DNA of 60,196 nt from Acidobacteriota bacterium (GTDB taxonomy: Bacteria > Acidobacteriota > UBA4820 > DSQY01). Below the pieces are notes generated by a model that saw only the letters and a list, made by a program, of their open reading frames with translations, searched no databases and had not been told where the DNA came from. Shown here piece after piece: positions 35,511-43,294 of the stretch (the stretch's first letter is position 1; every line of letters starts with the position of its first letter). The translations under genes and the position numbers were made by a program. The stretch covers positions 1 through 60,196 of the forward strand of contig JAJYLT010000022.1 in NCBI GenBank assembly GCA_021787565.1. Direction: 5' to 3'.

Positions 35511-35815
35511 GGGTTCTTTGGGGGGAGGGGGCCCTGAACGACTTGGCGGAAATCGTCGAGTATATCGGTCAGGACAACCCGGACGCCGCCGCCGAAACCG
35601 CGGAGCGCATTCTGACGGTCGTCGGCCAGCTGGCCGACGCGCCGGCACTGGGCCGGCCAGGGCGGGTGCCCAAAACGCGCGAACTGATCGTGGCCGGTAC
35701 TCCCTACCTCGTTCCCTACCGAGTTAAGCGGGGAGACGTTCAGATCTTGCGGGTCTTCCACACCGCCCAGCGCACCCCTTTGCGGTGGGAGGGGAGGCCT
35801 TCGAGGAAACGATGA
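35507..35815 (+). CDS. RelE/ParE-family toxin
   Basis: A 102-residue ParE/RelE-fold protein (VLWGEGALNDLAEIVEYIGQDNPDAAAETAERI, then LGRPGRVPKTREL and TPYLVPYRVKRGDVQILRVFHTAQ). ParE members poison gyrase, RelE members cut mRNA at the ribosome; the tail HTAQRTP is closer to ParE, but this is not decisive. The GTG start overlaps the antitoxin stop (GTGA); the stop overlaps the ATG of the zinc-ribbon gene (ATGA). The fold looks complete. Confidence 0.87.
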   Translation: MRVLWGEGALNDLAEIVEYIGQDNPDAAAETAERILTVVGQLADAPALGRPGRVPKTRELIVAGTPYLVPYRVKRGDVQILRVFHTAQRTPLRWEGRPSRKR

Positions 35816-36063
35816 GAGTTCCCCGCCGTCCCCGCAGCGCCGCAGACCCCCGCCCTGGAAACCGAGCTCATTACATCTCTCCCGCTTGCCCAGCGTGCGG
35901 GGCGGCTCTCGTTCTCTCCGGCTTGCTCGACATTCCGCCCGCAGCCCAAGCCCAGCTCTGGCACGACGAGTGGGAATGTCCCGTCTGTCGGGACGGGATC
36001 CACCTGGACTGGCCCGAGGCGGGCCGAGGCGCACCAGAGCCCCCATCGACCAGGCGCGCGTGA
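35812..36063 (+). CDS. Small zinc-ribbon protein linked to the toxin-antitoxin pair
   Basis: An 83-residue protein with two zinc knuckles, CPACG and CPVC, around a helical middle (SGLLDIPPAAQAQLWHDEWE), ending DGIHLDWPEAG and a Pro/Arg-rich tail. The ATG overlaps the toxin stop (ATGA), and its own stop overlaps the GTG of the next frame (GTGA). The tight coupling suggests a job with the toxin-antitoxin pair, perhaps as a third component or regulator; that is inference. I do not know a described family member. Confidence 0.62.
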   Translation: MRVPRRPRSAADPRPGNRAHYISPACPACGAALVLSGLLDIPPAAQAQLWHDEWECPVCRDGIHLDWPEAGRGAPEPPSTRRA

Positions 36064-36488
36064 CCGCCGCCAAGGTGCCCGCCGTCTCCATGAAGCCGTT
36101 CGTCAACAACCACGATCATCCGCGCACCGAGTACAAGAGCGCTCCAGGAGCCCCCGCCGACGGCGGCGCCACCTTCCAGGTCGGAGGGCTCACGCCGGGC
36201 TAGCAGTTCGTCTGCGACGTGGCCTACCCCATCAAGATCATCACCCCGCTCTTCGGCAGTATGGACTCCCCCATGACCCTGCTGACGACGGACATCCACG
36301 GCGGGCCACCGGTCTTCTGCACCGGGCCCCTGCCCGCCACCGGCGACACCATCAGCGGCTCCCTGGTCTTCCCCGCCGCCGTGGGTCCCTTTGTGGGCTC
36401 GAAACCGCCCTTCACCCGCGTGGGCATCTAGTTCGTCCTGAAACCCTACGACAAGCTCGCGCCGCTGACGCCCATCAAGAGACGGTGA
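36060..36488 (+). pseudogene. Frame interrupted by two amber codons, unknown product
   Basis: A single frame of 142 sense or amber codons runs from a GTG that overlaps the zinc-ribbon stop (GTGA) to TGA at 36486. It contains TAG at 36201 and 36429 and no other stop or frameshift. The text reads like protein (CDVAYPIKIITPLFGSM, VFCTGPLPATGDTISG). TAG ends several ordinary genes here (gmhB, ffh, the btuB-like gene, the kinase gene), so general amber recoding is unlikely. The simplest view is a gene broken by two nonsense mutations. Function unknown. Confidence 0.5.
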
Positions 36489-36530
36489 GCGCCCCCGCGA
36501 GACATCGGGGCGGCAGCCGGCCCTCAGGCT

Positions 36531-36791
36531 ATCGCCGTCGGACCGAATGAATTGGAAAACGGCTCGGGAGATCGGTGGGGTGGGAAGAACCGGTGAAGCG
36601 GCGCCGCTCCTCAGCCGTTCAGGCCCTCCCAGAGCCGGGAGGGACAGGCGCCCCGCCTGTCCGCCGCCGAAGGTCCCCATCCGCCCCTAGCCGCCAAGGC
36701 CCCCACCGGCCGATCCCCTCAAGCGGGTGGACCCGCGGACCGGACTGCATGTCCCTGGAATCGCACGCGGCGGGATTAGCGAAATGTGGCA
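36531..36791 (+). repeat. ~260-bp duplicated segment, copy 2
   Basis: Partner of 34780-35037, with scattered substitutions and small gaps. Together they bracket the toxin-antitoxin operon. Confidence 0.8.
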
Positions 36792-36829
36792 ATGAAAGAC
36801 CCCCTTGTCCTCGTGACCCCATTGTCCTC

Positions 36830-36925
36830 GCTCCGCTCCCGCTTCCTCGGCGACATGAAGAGCGCCGTGGCGCGCCAGGGCAAGGCGGACCTGCTCGAGC
36901 TCTAGCCGGCCGCGCGAACGGCCTT
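36830..36925 (+). repeat. 96-bp duplicated segment, copy 2 (fragment of Fe-S gene end)
   Basis: Nearly identical to 34656-34751; it is a broken tail of the Fe-S gene with no upstream gene attached. Its position after, not before, the 260-bp copy means the two blocks are in opposite order on the two sides of the island. Confidence 0.85.
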
Positions 36926-36994
36926 CAGTCGGCATGACGGGCTCCCGAGAGGCGTCGCATGGGGCAGATCGGAAAAGTCGTCTACGACGGAGCG

Positions 36995-37095
36995 TTCACG
37001 GGAACCGCATCGTCTGTGCAGGCTCACCCATGTCGCGGCGGGGCGCCGCTCTACAGGGGGGTAGCGTACCCATCACGGAATCGGGGGCGAGCCGT
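36995..37095 (+). repeat. Decayed copy of the ~140-bp REP-like element
   Basis: Blocks such as ACCGCATC, GGGGCGCCGCTC and CACGGAATCGGGG align in order with copies A and B, with many changes. Confidence 0.55.
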
Positions 37096-37099
37096 TACG

Positions 37100-37128
37100 T
37101 TGCATCATGGTTATAAAGACACTACAAT
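37100..37128 (+). promoter_or_regulatory. Possible promoter of the sulfur cassette
   Basis: TTGCAT and TACAAT are 17 bases apart at the point where base composition changes to lower GC, about 200 bases before the first DsrE-like gene. The -35 match is poor. Confidence 0.33.
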
Positions 37129-37326
37129 AATGCTAGCAATACTTTTCAGTGTCTTGTGAGAAGCGCTTTTCTCGAAAGATGATTTTTATAAACCGTCGAT
37201 ATCGTTGGAAACGTAAGCCGGCGGAATCGAGAGTGCGAGAAAGAGGGCACCATTGCGCTTTTCAAGAAGGACGGGCAGAAGCGCGGTGTCGCAGGTGGGG
37301 TTGCGGCGGTATGACAAAAGGAGATC

Positions 37327-37881
37327 ATGATGAACAGGGGCAGTAATGTGTGGGCAATGATATTCGGACTCTCCATCTTCTTGCTGGCTGGGTTTCAATG
37401 TGTTTCCCGGTCTGCAACGGGTGGGGTAGAAGCGGAAAATACAAAGCCCCCATTGCAGATTGTCAACCATGCGGGGGTTCGGGTGGTCGCTCAAGTCAAT
37501 TATTCGGACACCATGCCAAACGGCATAAGCAAGCAGGTCATGGCCGTCAAAAACCTCTATGACCAATATACCGCCCTTGGCATGAAATCCGGGAAAAACT
37601 ACGAGATCATTATGGTCTTCAGGGCCGACGGCGCCCAGTATCTACTGACTGATGAGGCGTATGACCTCAAAGTTAAGCAGCCTCATCCCAAAGGCAACCC
37701 CAGCAGGGTATTGATTGAAGCCATGCACAGAGGCGGGGTAAAGATGTACGAGTGTCATGTGGCCATGGAATTTAAAGGCTATAAACCGGAAGATATTGTT
37801 CCCTTTAGCCGCATCGTGGTATCCGGCATCGGGGCCGTGGTTGATTTCGAAAAATCCGGCTACCTGGAAATAACCCCGTGA
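37327..37881 (+). CDS. Exported DsrE-family protein
   Basis: A 184-residue protein with an N-terminal signal region (WAMIFGLSIFLLAGFQC), whose Cys could be lipidated though Gln at -1 is not lipobox-like. The rest follows the DsrE/YchN fold: VNHAGVRVVAQVNYS, MVFRADGAQYLL, and the C-terminal GGVKMYECHVAME, VVSGIGAVVDFEKSGY. The Cys in MYECHVAM is in the place of the sulfur-carrying Cys of DsrE-like proteins. AAAGGAG precedes the ATG. First gene of the sulfur cassette; predicted periplasmic sulfur carrier. Confidence 0.75.
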   Translation: MMNRGSNVWAMIFGLSIFLLAGFQCVSRSATGGVEAENTKPPLQIVNHAGVRVVAQVNYSDTMPNGISKQVMAVKNLYDQYTALGMKSGKNYEIIMVFRADGAQYLLTDEAYDLKVKQPHPKGNPSRVLIEAMHRGGVKMYECHVAMEFKGYKPEDIVPFSRIVVSGIGAVVDFEKSGYLEITP

Positions 37882-37949
37882 AGGGACGGCAATTAAATGG
37901 TATGGTTGGCGACGGTAGGGCAGCTTCACTTTCAGAGGAGGAGCAATTC

Positions 37950-38765
37950 ATGAGCGGACAGAATAGTGTAATGATCCGCCGAACGGCGCTGAAAAATATT
38001 GTGTTGGGTATCGGCGGAGGTCTTGTGGTTGCTCAGGCAGGTCATCTGGCATGGGCGCGGGATGACGTGGAAAGCGCCCAGGCTGACCCGCTGCCTGCCG
38101 GGGCAGTTACGCTCAAGGATCTGCAAAAACGGCTTGAGAAAGCACCTAGGAGGAGGGACTTCAAGACCGTGCCAATGATTCTTACCGATCCCTTGCAGTG
38201 GGACCGGGAGGCATTAGGCGAGGTCATCCATTACGCCGGGGCCCCAAAACAGGTCTGGGATAATACCGATCTTGAGGGCCCATGGCTCAATCTGATGCGC
38301 AATGCGATGAACACCCAGATCTGGTCCTTCAAGCACCCGAATTTCTTGGCGGTCTCCGCTACGCATGGTGCCGCGCATTTGGCGCTCTACGACGATTACA
38401 TCTGGGATAAATACAAGATTGCCAAACTCACCAATGATAAATACAAAACAAACGTGTTCATCAAAGATGAGCTGCCAGGCCAGATCAACCCTGCGGATTT
38501 CGAAAACCAGAATGGCGCATTTTCCCCGCGTGGCGACAGCATCGCGGTCCTCCAAAAACGCGAGGCGGTCTTTTTGGCGTGCCACAACGCAATCTGGGAG
38601 TTCACACTGTCCCTCCATCAAAAGGGGGTTAATCCGGACCGCCGCAGCCACGCGGCAATGGCGGCGGAGTTCACCAACCACCTCATACCTGGGGTGGTGC
38701 TCACACCCGGTATCGTCGGTACCTTGCCAGAGCTTATGTTGGCTGGTTATCAGTATGCGAAATGA
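37950..38765 (+). CDS. Tat-exported DsrE-like protein
   Basis: A 271-residue protein with a twin-arginine signal (IRRTALKNIVLGIGGGLVV, cut near LAWA). The C-terminal half resembles an enlarged DsrE fold: REAVFLACHNAIWEFTLSL has a Cys in the carrier position, and LIPGVVLTPGIVGTLPELMLAGYQY is the closing DsrE-like segment. Tat export implies folding, and perhaps cofactor loading, in the cytosol. The ATG at 37950 has GAGGAGGAG before it. Assigning it to DsrE is pattern-based and less sure than for the first gene. Confidence 0.65.
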   Translation: MSGQNSVMIRRTALKNIVLGIGGGLVVAQAGHLAWARDDVESAQADPLPAGAVTLKDLQKRLEKAPRRRDFKTVPMILTDPLQWDREALGEVIHYAGAPKQVWDNTDLEGPWLNLMRNAMNTQIWSFKHPNFLAVSATHGAAHLALYDDYIWDKYKIAKLTNDKYKTNVFIKDELPGQINPADFENQNGAFSPRGDSIAVLQKREAVFLACHNAIWEFTLSLHQKGVNPDRRSHAAMAAEFTNHLIPGVVLTPGIVGTLPELMLAGYQYAK

Positions 38766-38781
38766 ACGCAAGGAGGTGCGA

Positions 38782-39753
38782 ATGCAAAAGGAAACGCATC
38801 ACCGCGTGGCGGCCCTGGCTGCTGCAAGCTTTCTTGCCCTATCGGGCGTGAATGCTCAGGCACAGAAGGAAATATTCCCGCCCTGGAGCCATGGCAAGAA
38901 CGCTCCGGCCATCGACAAGGGATTGGAGTTCACGGTCCCGGAAGTGGACAATCTGCCGGACTTCCACGGCAGCATCGAAAACCCCCAACTGGTCATCTTC
39001 GTGGGCGGCAATTACTTCTTCGCCATGGCCCCGCTGGTAGCGGCCTTTGAGAAGGACCACCCGGATCTCAAGGGCAGAATCTACTACGAAACCTTGCCCC
39101 CCGGCATCCTGATCAAACAGATGGAGGCCAAAGGCACGATCACCGTCGGCAACATGACCTGGACCGTCCATCCGGACGTCTATGCCGCTGGATTAAAAAC
39201 GGTGGACACGCTCATTCACAAGGGTATGCTGGCGGGTCCCGCGGTACGGTACGTCACCAATGACCTCGCCATAATGATCCCTAAGGATAACCCGGCCCAT
39301 ATCACAGGGCTTGCCGACCTGGGCAAGCCGGGTGTGCGGCTGGTCATGCCCAACCCGGAGTACGAGGGCGTGGCACGGCAGATCAAGATCTCCTTAGAGA
39401 AGGCCGGCGGGAAGGCTTTGGAGCAGACGGTTTACGACACCAAGGTAAAGAAGGGGGAGACGATCCTCACGCAGATCCATCACCGCCAGACACCCATCTA
39501 TCTGATGCTGGGCCGGGCAGATGCGGGTGTGACGTGGAAGTCAGAGGCCCTCTTCCAGGAGCAGGCGGGGCACCCCATCGGCCATATAGCGATTCCGTCC
39601 AAAGACAACACCACGGCTATCTACGCTGCGACGGCGGTCAAGGGTGCGGCCCATCCAAAGGCCGCCAGAGAGTGGCTGGACTTCCTGGCGTCGCCGAAGG
39701 CGCTGGACATCTTCAAACGCTATGGCTTCAAAGCCTACACCGGGGCACCATGA
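38782..39753 (+). CDS. Periplasmic solute-binding protein (type 2 fold, ModA-like)
   Basis: A 323-residue protein with a signal peptide (cut near VNAQA). It has a type 2 periplasmic-binding pattern: PQLVIFVGGNYFFAMAPLVAAFEKDHPDLKGRIYYE, RYVTNDLAIMIPKDNPAHI, ADLGKPGVRLVMPNPE, and the closing HPKAAREWLDFLASPKALDIFKRYGF. These resemble molybdate/tungstate/sulfate-binding proteins. AGGAGGTGCGA precedes the ATG. No ABC permease or ATPase is nearby, so it may serve as a periplasmic ligand binder for the sulfur enzymes rather than in import. Confidence 0.85.
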   Translation: MQKETHHRVAALAAASFLALSGVNAQAQKEIFPPWSHGKNAPAIDKGLEFTVPEVDNLPDFHGSIENPQLVIFVGGNYFFAMAPLVAAFEKDHPDLKGRIYYETLPPGILIKQMEAKGTITVGNMTWTVHPDVYAAGLKTVDTLIHKGMLAGPAVRYVTNDLAIMIPKDNPAHITGLADLGKPGVRLVMPNPEYEGVARQIKISLEKAGGKALEQTVYDTKVKKGETILTQIHHRQTPIYLMLGRADAGVTWKSEALFQEQAGHPIGHIAIPSKDNTTAIYAATAVKGAAHPKAAREWLDFLASPKALDIFKRYGFKAYTGAP

Positions 39754-39847
39754 GTATCGACCTCAATGGATGAGCCCTGAAGTGGCATCGGCATGGTGGT
39801 GCGCATTGGAGCGGAGTCTTGCGGCATAGGCAGGGGAGGGTAGGGCA

Positions 39848-40801
39848 ATGAAAGAACTCCTAGTCATCTTGAGAAAGCGGGGTTGGGTAATATCTCTAGT
39901 AATAGCGGGAATGGGCATCTGTCCCTGGTTTTGGGTCAAGACGAGGGCGGCGCAACCCACGGAGGTCGCGGTTGTTTACAATCCGCCTACCCCGGAGAGC
40001 GCTCCGGAAGACATAAAGGGGACGGTGATGCTCGGCTACAACATTGTCAAGGAGACAAGGAAGTATGCTGGGGACTATGTCGGAAACGCTCTCTCCTGCT
40101 CCAACTGCCACTTCGATGCGGGGATGACCCGGGGTGGTGAAAGCGGCGGCCTGTCCCTGGTGGGAGTTGGGGCCACCTATCCGGCGTACAAGAAGAGAGA
40201 ACGGTATGCGGTGGACCTGATGACCCGGACCAACGACTGCTTTGAGAGAAGCATGAACGGCAAGCCTTTGCCGGCGAGCGGCAAGGAGATGATCGCCATC
40301 CTCGCCTATTATCAATGGATCTCCAAGGGGCTGCCAATCTATGCCGAGATTCCTTGGCTCGGCTTGAAGGCCCTGAAGAGCAGCCACCAGCCCGACCAGG
40401 CTGAGGGGAAAAAGGTGTTTGCTCAACAATGCGCCGGGTGCCACGGAAGCAATGGCGAGGGAACGCCGGCCGCGCCACCCCAGTGGGGGCCGCAGTCGTT
40501 TAACGATGGCGCGGGCCTGGCCAAACTGGAAGTTTATGCCGCCTTTGTACACCTGAACATGCCGAGGGAGAAGCCCGATCTGTCGGATGCCCAGGCCCTT
40601 GATGTGGCCGCTTATGTCATTGCGCAACCCAGGCCGCATTTCACTGGGAAACCGGCTACCGTGGCTGGGGTGAGCTGGAAGGCTCCGGCCGGATCGGGAC
40701 TTGAGGAATGTCAGGCGCTTCCCCGCAAGCCTCCCATTCCTGAAGACAATCCCAATGACACCGGCGAAGGTAGAAGTGGGCAAACAGCGCTATTTCGATG
40801 A
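39848..40801 (+). CDS. tsdA: Diheme cytochrome c, TsdA-like thiosulfate dehydrogenase
   Basis: A 317-residue exported protein with an N-terminal hydrophobic segment and two c-type heme sites, CSNCH (about residue 81) and CAGCH (about 197). Between them is RTNDCFERSMNG: in TsdA enzymes the Cys of this motif is the unusual axial ligand of the active-site heme. TsdA oxidises thiosulfate to tetrathionate or does the reverse. The motif and gene context support TsdA; the neighbouring DsrE and binding proteins could change the substrate. It ends about 740 bases before the next gene. Confidence 0.84.
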   Translation: MKELLVILRKRGWVISLVIAGMGICPWFWVKTRAAQPTEVAVVYNPPTPESAPEDIKGTVMLGYNIVKETRKYAGDYVGNALSCSNCHFDAGMTRGGESGGLSLVGVGATYPAYKKRERYAVDLMTRTNDCFERSMNGKPLPASGKEMIAILAYYQWISKGLPIYAEIPWLGLKALKSSHQPDQAEGKKVFAQQCAGCHGSNGEGTPAAPPQWGPQSFNDGAGLAKLEVYAAFVHLNMPREKPDLSDAQALDVAAYVIAQPRPHFTGKPATVAGVSWKAPAGSGLEECQALPRKPPIPEDNPNDTGEGRSGQTALFR

Positions 40802-41540
40802 ACGCCTCTCTATCGAAGCGATCTGGAGGGATTGGTAGAGCCCTTGACCCGCGGGGAGATCCTGAACACCCTGGACCGCGGGGCCGTCAGCGCGTGATGT
40901 CAGGCCAAGAGGGCGCGCCGCGGATGACGCCGCGCCGGCCTTTGCGGTATCGTAGGGTCGCGGTTTCGTCCGAAGGGAGTCGCGCGATGAACTCGGCACC
41001 CACCCAGCCCCCAGCCCCCTTTTCCAAGGCCGAAGCGCCTCCCGCAGGGAGAAGCCCCGCGAACTGCTGTTTTGTTGTTCATCCCTCATTCCGCCTGTCC
41101 AAGAGAGACCGCCTTGTCGCCTCCTACCCCCGGCCGTGCCTAGGCCGCGCCGTTGGCTCGGCGCCGAGGACCTGGTCCGGGCGCGACCACGCAAGCGTGG
41201 CCGCGCTCCGGCCGCAGGCCCTCAGCCGCCCTTCGGGCGCCAGGCCCGGCCTCGTCAGGTACAAACCGTCCCCCCACCCTCCACGGGTGCGCCGGCGGCG
41301 ACGGACCTCCTGCTGCGTCAGCTTTCGGCGTCCGCATCCTCAGCGTACGTTCAGTACGCTTCCGGTGCGGCCGCCTCACCTTCCTTGCATGAGGCCCATC
41401 GGCGCCGGAACGCGCCTTCCTCCGCTTCGCTCCGGAAGGCAAATCACTCTAAGGAGTGCCGAGAATTTCTTGGGCAGTCGTGATCCCTCATCCTTCATCT
41501 ATCATCCATCATCCTTTTCTCTCTCTGCGGGAGCCGGCCG
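40802..41540. other. Non-coding region with hairpin and heptamer repeat
   Basis: About 740 bases without a credible gene. It holds the hairpin AGCGTAC-GTTCA-GTACGCT (41342-41360) set in a GC-rich block. Near the next gene is a 5-unit heptamer repeat (41481-41515). Frames across it read as Arg/Pro/Ser-rich nonsense. Confidence 0.5.
41481..41515. repeat. Heptamer short tandem repeat, 5 units
   Basis: Five units of TCATCCn (TGATCCC, TCATCCT, TCATCTA, TCATCCA, TCATCCT) in exact 7-nt phase, 25 bases before the start of the tetraheme fusion gene. Confidence 0.85.
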
Positions 41541-42833
41541 ATGAACTGGAAAGCCTTCTTCGCTTTCGTTGCGCTCGTGGTCCTCTTCGTGGCCGGCCTC
41601 GGCCTGCTCATGTTCGTGCGGCGCCCCTCGGCCATGACCTTCTTCTTCACGGCCGACACCCAGGGCTACCTGGTGCCGTGCGGGTGCAAGGTCATCCCCG
41701 CCGGCGGGCTGGCGCGGCGCGCGACGGTCCTGGATGGCCTCAGGAAGAGCGGTGACGGGGAGCGGGTCGTCCCCGTGGAGGTGACCCACGGCTTCGCGGA
41801 CCGGGGGCCGGGCCGCGCCCTCCTCAACGAGGAGATGGGGCGCTTCTTCGCGAGGGAGGGCTACCTCGTGGGGCTCGGTAGCTACGACCTCCTTCTGGGT
41901 CTCCCGGCCCTGCGCGCGGCGGCGCCCGGCGTGCCGCTCTACCTGGCGGGCGAGCCGGGCCTGGCCGGCTCGAAGGAGTTCCGCCTGGGCGGATGGGGGC
42001 TGGGCCCGTTCGGCGACAAGGGCGCCCGGCTCCGCGTGATCTTCCTGGCGGAAACCGCTCCCGGAGGCGTGTCCATCGGCGACCCGCTGAAGGCGCTTCG
42101 CGCCGAGATGGCCGCGCATCCCGCCGAGGGAACCATCGTGGTGGGCCAGCTCTCTCCCAAGTCGCTCAGCAGCGTCATGGAGATGCAGCCTGCCCCGCTC
42201 CTCGCGGTGGCCCAGTGGCAGACCGACGTGACGAGCATGCCGCAGGCCGTGGGCTCCCATTGGGTCCTCTACATGGGAGACCGGGGACGCCGGTCGGCCA
42301 CGGCGAGGGTCCGTTGGACGGGGAAGGAGTTCAACGTCCTGCCCACGATCCGCTACCTGGGCCCCGAAGTGGCCTCGGAGCCTTCGGTGAGCCGCGAGGT
42401 GGCGCAGGTGCTCGACCAGGTGGCGGCGGCCAACAAGGCGGCCCTGGCCAAGCTCTCCCGCCCGGCCGCCCCCGGCCGCGCCTACGTGGGCTCCGCCGGC
42501 TGCAAGACCTGCCACGCCGAGGCGCACAAGAGGTGGTCCCTCTCCAGCCACTCCAGGGCCACGGTGGACCTCGCCATCGACCACCAGCAGCAGAACCCCG
42601 CCTGCCTGAAGTGCCACGCCACCGCGCTGGGCGAGCCGGGCGGCTATCCCCAGGCCTCCGTGGACCTTTCGGGCGTGGGGTGCGAGGCCTGCCACGGCCC
42701 CGGCGAGGGCCACCCCGGCCGGGCCATGGAGATGCAGCCGGCCGGCCCCAAGGCCTGCGGAGCCTGCCACACGCCCCGCGATTCCCCCCTGTTCGACGCG
42801 GCGGGATACTGGAAGCTCATCGAGCACAAGTAA
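41541..42833 (+). CDS. Metallophosphatase-like domain fused to tetraheme cytochrome
   Basis: A 430-residue protein with an N-terminal signal/anchor helix. Residues about 30-290 begin FFFTADTQGYLVPCGC, like 5'-nucleotidase-type exported metallophosphatases (usually TNDLHGxLxPCGC), but several metal ligands seem to be missing. The C-terminal part carries four heme sites, CKTCH, CLKCH, CEACH and CGACH, with HSRATVD and CEACHGPGEGH typical of cytochrome c554-type proteins. It ends just after the fourth heme. Predicted periplasmic electron transfer; role of the N-terminal domain unclear. CGGGAGCCGGCCG precedes the ATG. Confidence 0.85.
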   Translation: MNWKAFFAFVALVVLFVAGLGLLMFVRRPSAMTFFFTADTQGYLVPCGCKVIPAGGLARRATVLDGLRKSGDGERVVPVEVTHGFADRGPGRALLNEEMGRFFAREGYLVGLGSYDLLLGLPALRAAAPGVPLYLAGEPGLAGSKEFRLGGWGLGPFGDKGARLRVIFLAETAPGGVSIGDPLKALRAEMAAHPAEGTIVVGQLSPKSLSSVMEMQPAPLLAVAQWQTDVTSMPQAVGSHWVLYMGDRGRRSATARVRWTGKEFNVLPTIRYLGPEVASEPSVSREVAQVLDQVAAANKAALAKLSRPAAPGRAYVGSAGCKTCHAEAHKRWSLSSHSRATVDLAIDHQQQNPACLKCHATALGEPGGYPQASVDLSGVGCEACHGPGEGHPGRAMEMQPAGPKACGACHTPRDSPLFDAAGYWKLIEHK

Positions 42834-43099
42834 GAAGGGGGCCCGCTCGGCGGCGGGATGGGTGCGCCGACGGCGGCGGAACGCCGTGTTTCGCCTGCGG
42901 CGAAACACGAAGCGGGATGGCCGCCGGTCGAAGAGGAGCGGGGCAACGGGGAGGTTCCCCCGCTCAGAGGCCTTCGCACGTGAGAGCAAGGAGGAGCCTC
43001 GACCCCTGTCACCCCGTGGCCTTCTCCAGGGGCCTGCCCCGGGCTTGCCTTCGAAGCTGGCACTGAGCCGGGGGGCTTCTGACACGGGGTCCCGCCATC

Positions 43100-43123
43100 G
43101 TAGGAGCGCTCGCCAGAGCGCGA
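43100..43123 (+). repeat. Single REP-like unit
   Basis: GTAGGAGC followed by the hairpin GCGCTC-GCCA-GAGCGC. It shares its head with the ~140-bp element and its GCCA loop with the unit at 57603-57625. Confidence 0.65.
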
Positions 43124-43174
43124 TTTGTCCAAGGTTGCGCCCGACTCACCAAGGCGAGCCGGCCCGCCTGGCTT

Positions 43175-43258
43175 GCGCGTAACCGGCTTGCGCGTAACCG
43201 GCGCGCGTAACCGGCTGCGCGTAACCGGCTGCGCGTAACCGGCTGCGCGTAACCGGCT
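43175..43258 (+). repeat. Tandem repeat GCGCGTAACCGGCT, 6 copies
   Basis: Six head-to-tail copies: the first is 15 bases, the second 13, the last four exactly 14. It lies 36 bases upstream of the protease gene start. Confidence 0.92.
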
Positions 43259-43294
43259 GGACAACGGGAGGGGAAGGACTTACTATGGACCGCT

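Larger units (their letters stand above)
42834..43294. other. Non-coding region with hairpin, REP-like unit and tandem repeat
   Basis: About 460 bases with no gene. It holds a perfect 10-bp hairpin GTGTTTCGCC-TGC-GGCGAAACAC (42886-42908), perhaps a transcript end though no T-run follows. It also holds a REP-like unit at 43100-43123 and the tandem repeat at 43175-43258. Confidence 0.55.

Noticed and set aside
36060-36488. Pyrrolysine or genome-wide amber recoding
   Set aside because: Ordinary genes in the window end in TAG (for example gmhB, ffh, the kinase-TonB gene, the btuB-like gene), and no pyl genes are present; a nonsense-mutated gene is simpler.
41130-41470. Overlapping frames of 80-115 codons between the tsdA-like gene and the tetraheme gene
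   Set aside because: They read as Arg/Pro/Ser-rich in all frames, as expected of GC-rich non-coding DNA; no start signal supports any of them.
42886-42908. Perfect 10-bp hairpin considered as a rho-independent terminator
   Set aside because: The stem is strong but no T-run follows on either strand; reported only as a hairpin.
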